A stretch of DNA of 8,386 nt. It comes from Nitrospirales bacterium. Lineage in GTDB: Bacteria; Nitrospirota; Nitrospiria; Nitrospirales; UBA8639. Positions 1 through 6,471 of this stretch are shown piece after piece; the stretch's first letter is position 1; the number at the start of each line of letters is the position of its first letter. A program made the position numbers and the translations under genes. The DNA is taken from the NCBI GenBank assembly GCA_013817135.1, contig JACDDF010000065.1:1-8386 (forward strand). The letters run 5' to 3'. The notes under the pieces are model-generated. The model worked only from the letters and a program-made list of their open reading frames with translations, ran no database searches and had not been told where the DNA came from.

Positions 1-1
1 T

Positions 2-1141
2 GTCGCCGCGACCCTTCCCACGTACAAACGGATTAGTGGTGTGACCTTCATCAAAGATCCCCTTCCACGTACGCGCTTAGGAAAAATCCAGCGACATCTT
101 GTTCTTTCCATGACTCAATCAACAAAGACCGCCGTTGAACCGGCACCGGAGCAAGAATCTGAGACCGACCAGGATATTCGCCAAACGACCACAGGCGAGG
201 CGGTAATTGGATCGCTTGTCGGGCTGGTTTCAGCCGACCGCACCCTACGATTGGACGATCATCTGGATCTGGATTTGGGATTTGACTCGTTGAAACGCGT
301 CGAATTTCAGGCGGCCCTCGAAAGCCGGTTGGGATCGATCCCGGAAACGTTCATGGGAGAAGTCGTCACGGTGCGTGATGTCATTACAAAGCTCATGGCC
401 CTCCAGCAAATTCCCACTGAACACACAGAAACCACCACCTCCTGGCATCAGATCTTCGAAACCCCACTCTCTCCAGCCCTGACAAAAACGGTCCTCGCGC
501 CGCTGTCCCTAGGGAATAAAATCATCGGGCAGATAGGAATGGCTATTATAGGAAGCTTCTCCCGCATAGCCTTCCCACTGACCGTCAGAGGCCTCAAACA
601 CCTACCCAAGGAGGGACCTTTTATCCTGGCGGCCAACCATCTGAGTTTTATCGATCCCTTCATGATTTTGGGGACTGTGCCACGATCCATGTTTACACAA
701 CTCTACACTCTTGGCTGGGAACCTTTTTTTCGCTCACCATTTCGTCGATGGATAGCACGCGTGGGTCATGTGATTCCTGTAGGGCCGGCGACCCCCCTGG
801 CCATCGTCCTCAAAACCTCAGTAGCCCTTCTCCGGAACGGGAAAAGCCTCCTCATATTCCCCGAAGGGGAACGGAGCCTTGATGGGGAACTCCTGCCATT
901 CAAGAAAGGCCTTGGGGTGCTGGCCTGTGAATTAAACGTCCCGATCATCCCGGTCAAAATCCAAGGAAGTTTTGAGGTGTGGCCCCCAGATTCCAAGACA
1001 CCTCACTTTCATCCCATCATCCTCACCTTTGGTGAAAGCCTACGCATTACGCCATCCATGATCGAAACATGGACAACCAATGATGAGGACCCCCATGTGG
1101 TAGCGAGCCAGTTAGTCCGTGACGCAGTGGCATCCCTCTAA
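2..1141 (+). CDS. AMP-dependent acyl ligase / ACP / PlsC acyltransferase fusion, 3' part (5'-truncated by window edge)
   Basis: The reading frame is open from base 2, so the gene enters from the left; 379 residues are visible. Residues 1-33 are the end of an AMP-forming acyl-CoA/acyl-ACP synthetase: the A10-type motif PLPRTRLGKI lies at 20-29, with K28 as the likely catalytic lysine. After a linker, residues about 60-135 form an acyl carrier domain with the phosphopantetheine site GFDSL (S96). Residues about 170-379 are a PlsC-family glycerolipid acyltransferase: NHLSFID gives the HX4D pair H213/D218, FPEGER is at 286-291 and VPIIPV at 313-318. The inferred role is to activate a fatty acid, load it on the built-in carrier and transfer it to a lysophospholipid at the inner membrane. 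E. coli Aas combines similar activities in the opposite order (acyltransferase first). A GTG at base 41 lies inside the ligase motif region and is not the true start. The gene converges on the kinase gene. Domain calls are secure; the substrate is inferred. Confidence 0.85.
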   Translation, partial: VAATLPTYKRISGVTFIKDPLPRTRLGKIQRHLVLSMTQSTKTAVEPAPEQESETDQDIRQTTTGEAVIGSLVGLVSADRTLRLDDHLDLDLGFDSLKRVEFQAALESRLGSIPETFMGEVVTVRDVITKLMALQQIPTEHTETTTSWHQIFETPLSPALTKTVLAPLSLGNKIIGQIGMAIIGSFSRIAFPLTVRGLKHLPKEGPFILAANHLSFIDPFMILGTVPRSMFTQLYTLGWEPFFRSPFRRWIARVGHVIPVGPATPLAIVLKTSVALLRNGKSLLIFPEGERSLDGELLPFKKGLGVLACELNVPIIPVKIQGSFEVWPPDSKTPHFHPIILTFGESLRITPSMIETWTTNDEDPHVVASQLVRDAVASL

Positions 1142-1142
1142 G

Positions 1143-1285
1143 GGAATGTTGAAAAATGCCGCCAGCGGAGTTCTCGCCCCTTGGCCGTGCTCACATACCT
1201 CCGTACGCTCCGCTCATCCAAGCGGCTGCGGCCTTTCCTTCGAGAAGCCTCAGGACAGGACTGGACGAGCCTTTTTGAACACTCC
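1143..1285. repeat. REP/MITE-like imperfect inverted-repeat element
   Basis: The ends form a terminal inverted repeat: GGAATGTTGAAAAATGC (1143-1159) against the reverse complement of 1269-1285, GGAGTGTTCAAAAAGGC, matching at 14 of 17 positions. Nested inside are GCCGC (1158-1162) facing GCGGC (1228-1232), and CCCCTTGG (1177-1184) facing CCAAGCGG (1218-1225) with one mismatch. The element could therefore fold into a long branched hairpin on either strand. It starts one base after the stop codon of the acyltransferase gene and has no transposase. No clear target-site duplication is visible. I recall similar GTTGAAAAA...TTTTTGAAC intergenic repeats from Nitrospira genomes, but this is memory, not a search. 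It may also act as a transcript end for the gene to its left. Confidence 0.5.
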
Positions 1286-1439
1286 ACTATTTTTCTCTGG
1301 TGAGCCTCGGTGACTCCTAAGCTGATGAAGCGGCGAAATTTTTACAATATTCCACAGCCCCTCTAATTAAAATAGCCAGGGTTTTCGAGTGGCCAAGCTC
1401 CATTCTGTGCACCCTCCCAAAGAGAGGCTTACGAGGAAC

Positions 1440-1457
1440 ATCCTGTTAGAACAGGAT
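1440..1457. repeat. Perfect inverted repeat, 8-bp arms
   Basis: ATCCTGTT (1440-1447), a two-base AG centre, then AACAGGAT (1450-1457). The arms are perfectly complementary. The two-base centre is too tight for an ordinary RNA hairpin without opening inner pairs, so a dimeric DNA-binding site is as likely as an RNA stem. It lies between two converging genes, where no promoter for either neighbour is expected. Confidence 0.45.
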
Positions 1458-1460
1458 CGG

Positions 1461-1495
1461 CACATGACCAATGGTCACAGTGGCGGAGCGACCAT
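1461..1495. repeat. Two overlapping, mutually exclusive inverted repeats
   Basis: TGACCA (1465-1470) pairs with TGGTCA (1472-1477) around a single A. The stem can be extended by CAC (1461-1463) with GTG (1480-1482). The right arm is also part of a second perfect pair: ATGGTC (1471-1476) with GACCAT (1490-1495), which has a 13-base loop. The two stems cannot form together. Whether this region is transcribed is not visible from sequence. Confidence 0.4.
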
Positions 1496-1618
1496 ACTGA
1501 AAAAAAAGGCCAATTTGTAAAGATGAGCTAAAAGGTTTGATGGCGATTCGATGCGCGGAGGATGGCTGAAAAATTGTCAGTTTTGCGTCGAAAGGGACTG
1601 AAAGGTCTTTCTCAGAAA

Positions 1619-4600
1619 TTATAGTTGAAGGACCTCCCGAAGAGTCCGCGCTAGGTCCTTGATCAACAGAGGCTTTAAAAGAAAAGCACGAATCCCCATG
1701 GCTTTGGCCTTTTCCGGGGTCATACTATGACTAAAACCCGTACACAGGACTATAGGCACATCGGGTCTGAGTTCTAACATTTGACGGGCCAGAGCTTCGC
1801 CGGTGATATGAGGCATCGTTTGGTCGGTCACAACCGCATCAAATCGAAAGGGATCAGCCCGAAAGGCTTCCAGAGCTTCAACGCTGCTCGTGCGCACCAT
1901 GACCTCATACCCCAACCCCTTCATTGCCTCCTCACCAAGCCTGGCGAGGGGCTCCTCATCTTCCACAAAAAGAATATGCCCTCGGCCCATGAACACTTCT
2001 TGTTCCAATGGCTTATGTTCCCCCGGATAACTCGCCGCCTCCATCTCCGGGAAATACAGGCTGAAAATTGTTCCCTGTCCAGGTTCACTCTCCACCTTCA
2101 TGACACCGCCATGACTGATGACGATTCCATGGACCACGGCTAATCCCATTCCCGTCCCTTCACCAACTCCCTTCGTGGTAAAGAAAGGATCAAAGATGCG
2201 TTGAACCACCTCCGGCGTCATGCCCGATCCAGTATCTCGAACAGCCAGGCGTACATAGGCACCTCCATTTAGATCAGGATGTGTGCCGATCCCATCAGGT
2301 TCACCAGTCACATGCTCCAACTTCAATTCAAGAAGACCACCGCTTCCCCGCATTGCGTATTCGGCATTGGCACACAGGTTCATCAACACTTGGTGCATTT
2401 TGATAGGATCTCCTAATATGATCGAGGTCGCCTCAGTGAAATTTTGACGAATGTCGATGGTCGCCGGGAACGTCGCTCGGAGGAATTTGCAAACTTCTCT
2501 GACCACTGGTTGAAGGTCAAGCGGCTGCTGACTCTGCTCGGTTTGTCGACTAAATGCCAAAATTTGCTGGACCAATTCCTTGGCACGCTGCCCGGCGACC
2601 AACACCTCATCAAGATTCTTTTGGGCCCCCATATTTTCCCTGGCATTCTGTTTAGCCAGTTCCGTATAGCCAATGATCGCCATAAGAATGTTATTGAAAT
2701 CATGGGCAATACCTCCAGCCAAGGTCCCAATCGCCTCCATTTTTTGAGATTGTCGAACCTGATTCTCCAACTCTTTCAATTGAGTGATATCGGTATTAGT
2801 CCCAAACCATTTCACCACCTGGTCATGTTGATCGAAAATGGGGAGGGCTCGCCCCAAATACCACCGAAAGGTTTTATCTTTGGCCCTCAGGAGTCGAAAT
2901 TCGATTTCATACGCTTGGCGGGCATTTCGAGCTTCCGCCCACCGTTCCAGACATCCAGGCAGATCATCCGGATGCAGGAACCGTTGCCACCCATTCCCGA
3001 TCATTTCATCAAAGGAACAGCCAAAATATTCGATAACACGTTGATTGACATAATCAAGAGAACCATCAGGCCGAGCCGTCCAGACCTGCTGCGGAATGGC
3101 CTCATTGAGGAGCCTAAAACGCTCTTCACTTTCTTGAAGAACTTTCTCCGCTTGCTTGCGGTGGGTGATATCTTGAAATGCGACGACGGCCCCTTCCAGC
3201 TTTCCCTGATCATTTTGGATAGGGGTGGTTACATATTCGACCGGGAAGCTCGATCCATCTTTTCGCCAAAATACCTCCGAGTCGATATGATAGACGGAGC
3301 CATCCCTTAAGGAGTTATGGATAGGGCAATCTTCCTGGGGATAGGGGGCACCATTGGGCTTTGAGTGATGGAGAAGCACATGCGGGGATTGACCAAGCAG
3401 TTCGTCCTCTTCATACCCGGTCACTTCCAATACCGCCGGATTCACAAAAGTCGCATTTCCATCAAGACCCAAGCCGTAGATTCCTTCTCCCATTGATGCC
3501 AAAAGGCGCTCTTGGAACAGTGCAAGTTTATTCTTTTCATCTTTTGTTACCTGGCGTTCAAGAGCTACGGTAATACGGTCCGCAACCATCCCCAAACTTT
3601 TGAGCGTGAACTCCGTCAAAGGGTGCCGAGCAAATAAGCCCATCACTCCTAGCACCTCCTGATTGCTTATTAATGGGTACCCAGCGAAAGCCATCATCCC
3701 CTCTCGCTTGGCCCACTCCTGGTCGGGGACGCGAGGATCACCGATGACCATATTGGTCAGTATGGGTTTTCGCTCAGCGGCGATGAGGCCGATTTTGAAT
3801 TTTCCCATTGGCACACGGCTGTGCGGCCCGTCTAAATGGGTATAAAGCCCGGAGCTCGCGCACAATTTCAGTACCTGTTTTGGTTCATCAAGGCACCAAA
3901 TACGCGCAAACGCTGCATCAAGATGTCGTACCAGAGCTTCAGTACAGCCCTGAAGAAGGTCCGGGATGGCTTCCTTTTGGTTGATGACGGTGGCTACTTC
4001 AACATCCAACTCGAGCATGCGATTTCGCTCCACCAGATCCAAATCGGCCTGTTTCCGTTTCGTGATGTCGTGGGTGACAGCCAAATGCTCCACTTCATTC
4101 GTGATGGGATTCTTGAATGGCACCGCATACGTTTCTATCCAACTTCGGGTGCCTTTGATGCTCTGGACCTCAAATTGAAGTGTCCGTTTCTTCCCCTGTA
4201 TCACCTCCTGATGCATTTGCTTAAAGGCATCCAAATGCTCAGGGACGACGAGGTCAAATACGGAATGTCCCAGCACCTCACTTGCATATTCCGCTTCGAT
4301 TAATTCCAATCCCGCAGGGTTGATGTGGAGCAGGGTCCCATCGGCAGCGATCCGTTTTATGCAACCAGGTCCTGTCTCAAAAATGAGATGTAACAAAATT
4401 TCTCGTTCCCTGCGCTCCAACTCCGCCAGTTTCTGCTCAGTAATGTCTTCCGAAATTCCCAAAAGATATTGGGGGGTTCCCTCTTCATCTAAAATCGGAA
4501 TTTTTTTGGTATGCAGGTATCGTGTTCCGTGAAATTGGGTTTGAATGACTTCCTCCGGAATATCAATCAGGGATTTACCTGATAAGACTTCTCGATCCTT

Positions 4601-5656
4601 CCTGGTAAATAAATCTGCTTCCGATTTGGAGAAAAAATCGGAATCGGTCTTCCCGATCATCCACTCTTTTGGATAGCCAAGAAGTTCTTCCCCCGCTTGA
4701 TTGAAGCTGATAAACCGAAGATCTTTGGCATTTTTAACAAAAATCATATGGGGAAGGTTATCCACAATGGAGGTCAAAAACTTTTGACTGTTCTGTAAAT
4801 GAATCTCTGCCTGTTTTCTGGTGGTAATATCTTGAACGGTGCCAAGCATTCGCTGCGGATGCCCTTTCTCATTTTCAACAACCTGTCCCTTGCAAGCGAC
4901 CCACCGGACCTCCCCTGTAGGCCACACGACTCGATGCTCGACATCGTAGGATGCATCGTCCTCTAACGTTCTTCGAATGGATTCCTCCAACAACGACCGG
5001 TCCTCAGGATGAACAAAAGAGACATACTCTTTATGTGTCCCATCAAAGGTCCCTGGAGCTAACCCGAAGATCCCTGCTACTTCCTCGGACCAGATGAGGT
5101 GGTCGGTGGGGATATGCCAGTCCCAAATCCCCATATTCCCCGCCTTCAAGGCCAAAGTCAGTCGTTGTTCACTTTTAGAAAGCAATGTTTGCGTGCGTTG
5201 CTGTTCGACCTGACGTTGAGTTTCACTCGACGTGAGCGCCTCTTCCGCATGCGCGGCCTTCCAAGTCAGATTCTTGGCCGCTACCGCCCTATGCACCATC
5301 TCGATCACCTCTTGCCGGTCATACGGTTTGATCAAGTGGGCAAAGGCGTGCTGTTTCAAGGTGGCGATTTTTTCCTTTTGATCGCCATGCGCGGTGAGAA
5401 TGATGACGGGAAGTGTGGCATCCTGACTATACAATCGTTGCAGGACGATCAGACCATCAAGGTCCGGCAGACCTAAATCCAGAATGACCGCACTGTAGGG
5501 ATGAGGAGGGGATACACGACGGAGGGCTTCGTTCCCGGTCTCCACCGATTCCACCTGATAGCCTTCGTTGCCCAGGAAATCGCTGAGGGCCAGACAAATG
5601 TCCGTCTCGTCATCTAAAACAAGGACAGTCGGTGGGGTGGTCCTCGCGGCTTCCAT
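1619..5656 (-). CDS. Cytoplasmic hybrid sensor histidine kinase: REC-PAS3-GAF-PAS2-HisKA-HATPase-REC
   Basis: This 1345-residue protein has no signal peptide or membrane segment. In order: receiver 10-125 (acidic D15/D16, phosphoacceptor D60 in ILDLGLPD, T88, K110); PAS about 165-282, 290-410 and 418-536; GAF about 547-703; PAS about 711-835 and 842-960; HisKA with AGGIAHDFNN, phosphoacceptor H985; HATPase with N-box N1093/N1097, G1 box DTGSGM (1141-1146), F box FDPFFTTK (1155-1162) and G2 box GEGTGMGL (1165-1172); second receiver 1226-1343 (D1233, phosphoacceptor D1278, T1306, K1328). All catalytic positions are intact. It should integrate several intracellular signals and relay phosphate to D1278; the N-terminal receiver lets another kinase modulate it. 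No HPt domain, output regulator or partner kinase is in the window, so the pathway is unknown. The ATG at 5656 is supported by an AGGAAG Shine-Dalgarno sequence. Confidence 0.92.
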   Translation of the reverse strand: MEAARTTPPTVLVLDDETDICLALSDFLGNEGYQVESVETGNEALRRVSPPHPYSAVILDLGLPDLDGLIVLQRLYSQDATLPVIILTAHGDQKEKIATLKQHAFAHLIKPYDRQEVIEMVHRAVAAKNLTWKAAHAEEALTSSETQRQVEQQRTQTLLSKSEQRLTLALKAGNMGIWDWHIPTDHLIWSEEVAGIFGLAPGTFDGTHKEYVSFVHPEDRSLLEESIRRTLEDDASYDVEHRVVWPTGEVRWVACKGQVVENEKGHPQRMLGTVQDITTRKQAEIHLQNSQKFLTSIVDNLPHMIFVKNAKDLRFISFNQAGEELLGYPKEWMIGKTDSDFFSKSEADLFTRKDREVLSGKSLIDIPEEVIQTQFHGTRYLHTKKIPILDEEGTPQYLLGISEDITEQKLAELERREREILLHLIFETGPGCIKRIAADGTLLHINPAGLELIEAEYASEVLGHSVFDLVVPEHLDAFKQMHQEVIQGKKRTLQFEVQSIKGTRSWIETYAVPFKNPITNEVEHLAVTHDITKRKQADLDLVERNRMLELDVEVATVINQKEAIPDLLQGCTEALVRHLDAAFARIWCLDEPKQVLKLCASSGLYTHLDGPHSRVPMGKFKIGLIAAERKPILTNMVIGDPRVPDQEWAKREGMMAFAGYPLISNQEVLGVMGLFARHPLTEFTLKSLGMVADRITVALERQVTKDEKNKLALFQERLLASMGEGIYGLGLDGNATFVNPAVLEVTGYEEDELLGQSPHVLLHHSKPNGAPYPQEDCPIHNSLRDGSVYHIDSEVFWRKDGSSFPVEYVTTPIQNDQGKLEGAVVAFQDITHRKQAEKVLQESEERFRLLNEAIPQQVWTARPDGSLDYVNQRVIEYFGCSFDEMIGNGWQRFLHPDDLPGCLERWAEARNARQAYEIEFRLLRAKDKTFRWYLGRALPIFDQHDQVVKWFGTNTDITQLKELENQVRQSQKMEAIGTLAGGIAHDFNNILMAIIGYTELAKQNARENMGAQKNLDEVLVAGQRAKELVQQILAFSRQTEQSQQPLDLQPVVREVCKFLRATFPATIDIRQNFTEATSIILGDPIKMHQVLMNLCANAEYAMRGSGGLLELKLEHVTGEPDGIGTHPDLNGGAYVRLAVRDTGSGMTPEVVQRIFDPFFTTKGVGEGTGMGLAVVHGIVISHGGVMKVESEPGQGTIFSLYFPEMEAASYPGEHKPLEQEVFMGRGHILFVEDEEPLARLGEEAMKGLGYEVMVRTSSVEALEAFRADPFRFDAVVTDQTMPHITGEALARQMLELRPDVPIVLCTGFSHSMTPEKAKAMGIRAFLLKPLLIKDLARTLREVLQL

Positions 5657-5660
5657 ATTT

Positions 5661-5666
5661 CTTCCT
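5661..5666 (-). promoter_or_regulatory. Shine-Dalgarno site of the hybrid kinase gene
   Basis: On the minus strand AGGAAG lies four bases before the ATG (complement of 5654-5656). This strong site fixes the start immediately upstream of the N-terminal receiver domain. Confidence 0.75.
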
Positions 5667-5736
5667 TTATTGTCCCACTCGTTCCTTAAAAAAGACTCTC
5701 CCTAAACAGAGGATCTTGGTCGGAATCAGAGGATGT

Positions 5737-5764
5737 ATTGTAACCCTTTTAGATAAAGGTTCAA
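5737..5764 (-). promoter_or_regulatory. Sigma70-like promoter of the hybrid kinase gene, with an inverted repeat in its spacer
   Basis: Read on the minus strand, TTGAAC (5764-5759) is separated by 16 bases from TACAAT (5742-5737), close to the -35 and -10 consensus. Transcription would begin near 5730, leaving a leader of about 75 bases before the kinase start. The spacer contains CCTTT-TAGAT-AAAGG (written on the plus strand, 5745-5759), a perfect 5-bp inverted repeat that extends imperfectly to AACC/GGTT. This could be a repressor site overlapping the promoter; that part is inference. Confidence 0.5.
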
Positions 5765-6012
5765 ACCACGGGTAAATGTCTAGGATCTAACGCACTTTTT
5801 TCTCATATTGATTTCTATCCCCATAGAGTAGAAAGACACCCCCTTGGACCTTAAACCAACCGCGGGGCAATGTTTGCCGCAAAACGAGGAATACTGTCAG
5901 AGAGCAGGTTTGGAAGGTCCCGTCAAAAATAATCGTGACCCTGGATTGTAGATTCAATGACATAGAGGAAAATGGCCATCCGTCTGGGGCTCAGGAGTAA
6001 GGCCAGATCTGG
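5765..6012. other. Noncoding region upstream of the kinase promoter
   Basis: No convincing gene is seen. The only notable structure is GGCAA-TGT-TTGCC (5866-5878), a perfect 5-bp stem with a three-base loop. Very short open frames exist on both strands but lack ribosome binding sites or recognisable protein character. Confidence 0.35.
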
Positions 6013-6246
6013 TTAAGAATTTTTCTTGGCATTATCAGGAGTCGGAGGAAGGATGACTCGGGGTTCATCTGGACGACAAGGACAATCGACAAATCGGCCA
6101 TCATTTTCTTGAGGGTCAAATCAGGATAGGGCTCTAAAGGTCTGTAAATTTCGAAAGGCGAATTGAGGCTAAATGCATTGACCTCGCCCTCTTAATCCTC
6201 CTCTATCCCAACCATTTTTCACGCTGCATTTACACTCTTTCTCCAT
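6013..6246 (-). pseudogene. Possible broken small gene (about 77 codons, two frame changes)
   Basis: On the minus strand an ATG at 6246 follows a strong AAGGAG (6257-6252) at five bases and begins MEKECKCSVKNGW. That frame hits TAG near 6168 and TGA at 6123-6121. The neighbouring frame is open from 6191 to about 6121 and reads EGEVNAFSLNSPFEIYRPLE followed by PYPD. The first frame then continues FDPQENDGRFVDCPCRPDEP and RVILPPTPDNAKKNS to the stop at 6013. Adding one T to the TTT run near 6118-6120 would join the two coding-like pieces as PYPD-FDPQ. Start and stop are in phase, so an upstream insertion compensated by this deletion would give about 77 residues. The product would be small, acidic and proline-rich with a CPC motif; I do not recognise a family. 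It could be a decayed gene, a sequencing error in a homopolymer, or chance. Confidence 0.33.
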
Positions 6247-6273
6247 CATTTCTCCTTTTATTTTGAGGACCAA

Positions 6274-6287
6274 CTTGCCGGGGCAAG
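6274..6287. promoter_or_regulatory. Perfect palindrome, possible operator
   Basis: CTTGCC-GG-GGCAAG has 6-bp perfect arms. Its right arm can also pair with CTTTGCC about ten bases further on. It lies just upstream of the possible broken small gene on the minus strand, and about 100 bases upstream of the candidate promoter of the channel gene pair. The GGGGCAA core also occurs in the inverted repeat around 5864-5878. Operator function is inference. Confidence 0.3.
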
Positions 6288-6385
6288 AGGCATTCTTTGC
6301 CCAACGCCCATCGCAGGGTTCCCAAACATTTACAAAAATGCCCTTATTTTATGAGTTTCTACTTGTATTAATAACGGCACGAAAC

Positions 6386-6414
6386 TTGAGAATGCTGTAT
6401 ACGTTTTGGACAAT
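6386..6414 (+). promoter_or_regulatory. Candidate sigma70-like promoter of the ZorA/ZorB-like pair
   Basis: TTGAGA (6386-6391, five of six consensus bases) is followed after 17 bases by GACAAT (6409-6414, four of six). Transcription would start near 6421, about 50 bases before the GTG at 6472. It is the best-matching pair I found upstream of this operon, but the -10 is imperfect. Confidence 0.4.
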
Positions 6415-6462
6415 CAACAAATCTGCCATGCATAAGCCGTGGGCAACAATGACTTAAAGGCT

Positions 6463-6467
6463 GAGGA
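6463..6467 (+). promoter_or_regulatory. Shine-Dalgarno site deciding the start of the ZorA-like gene
   Basis: GAGGA lies four bases before the GTG at 6472. The other in-frame candidate, GTG at 6439, has no recognisable ribosome binding site and lies only about 18 bases after the predicted transcription start. The shorter form is therefore preferred. Confidence 0.5.
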
Positions 6468-6471
6468 CAAG

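Larger units (their letters stand above)
1286..1618. other. Noncoding gap between convergent genes
   Basis: This stretch separates the end of the repeat element from the kinase stop codon. I see no convincing reading frame. It holds two palindromes described separately (1440-1457 and 1461-1495) and an A8 run around 1500-1507. A short stem, GAAAG-GT-CTTTC at about 1600-1611, lies just past the kinase stop codon. It is not followed by a U-run in the kinase direction, so it is not a convincing intrinsic terminator. Confidence 0.4.

Noticed and set aside
41..43. GTG as the start of the left-hand gene
   Set aside because: The frame is open to the window edge and the ligase motif region (LPTYKRISGVTF) begins before it, so the gene clearly starts outside the window.
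1119..1313. A 64-codon + strand frame overlapping the end of the acyltransferase gene
   Set aside because: It mostly runs through the inverted-repeat element, has no ribosome binding site and its translation does not look like a protein family.
1566..1584. CTGA-AAAATTG-TCAG followed by TTTT as an intrinsic terminator on the + strand
   Set aside because: The stem is only four pairs and it lies about 425 bases after the nearest + strand gene.
2444..3310. A 288-codon open frame on the + strand antisense to the kinase
   Set aside because: It lies wholly opposite clear kinase and PAS coding sequence, shows no recognisable domain and is explained by the codon bias of the opposite strand.
5844..5951. 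Short + strand frame (DLKPTAGQCLPQNEEYCQ...)
   Set aside because: Only about 35 codons from a TTG with no ribosome binding site and no recognised similarity; probably chance.
6263..6457. A 64-codon + strand frame before the ZorA-like gene
   Set aside because: It needs a TTG start, has no Shine-Dalgarno site and overlaps the promoter region and the start of the real gene.
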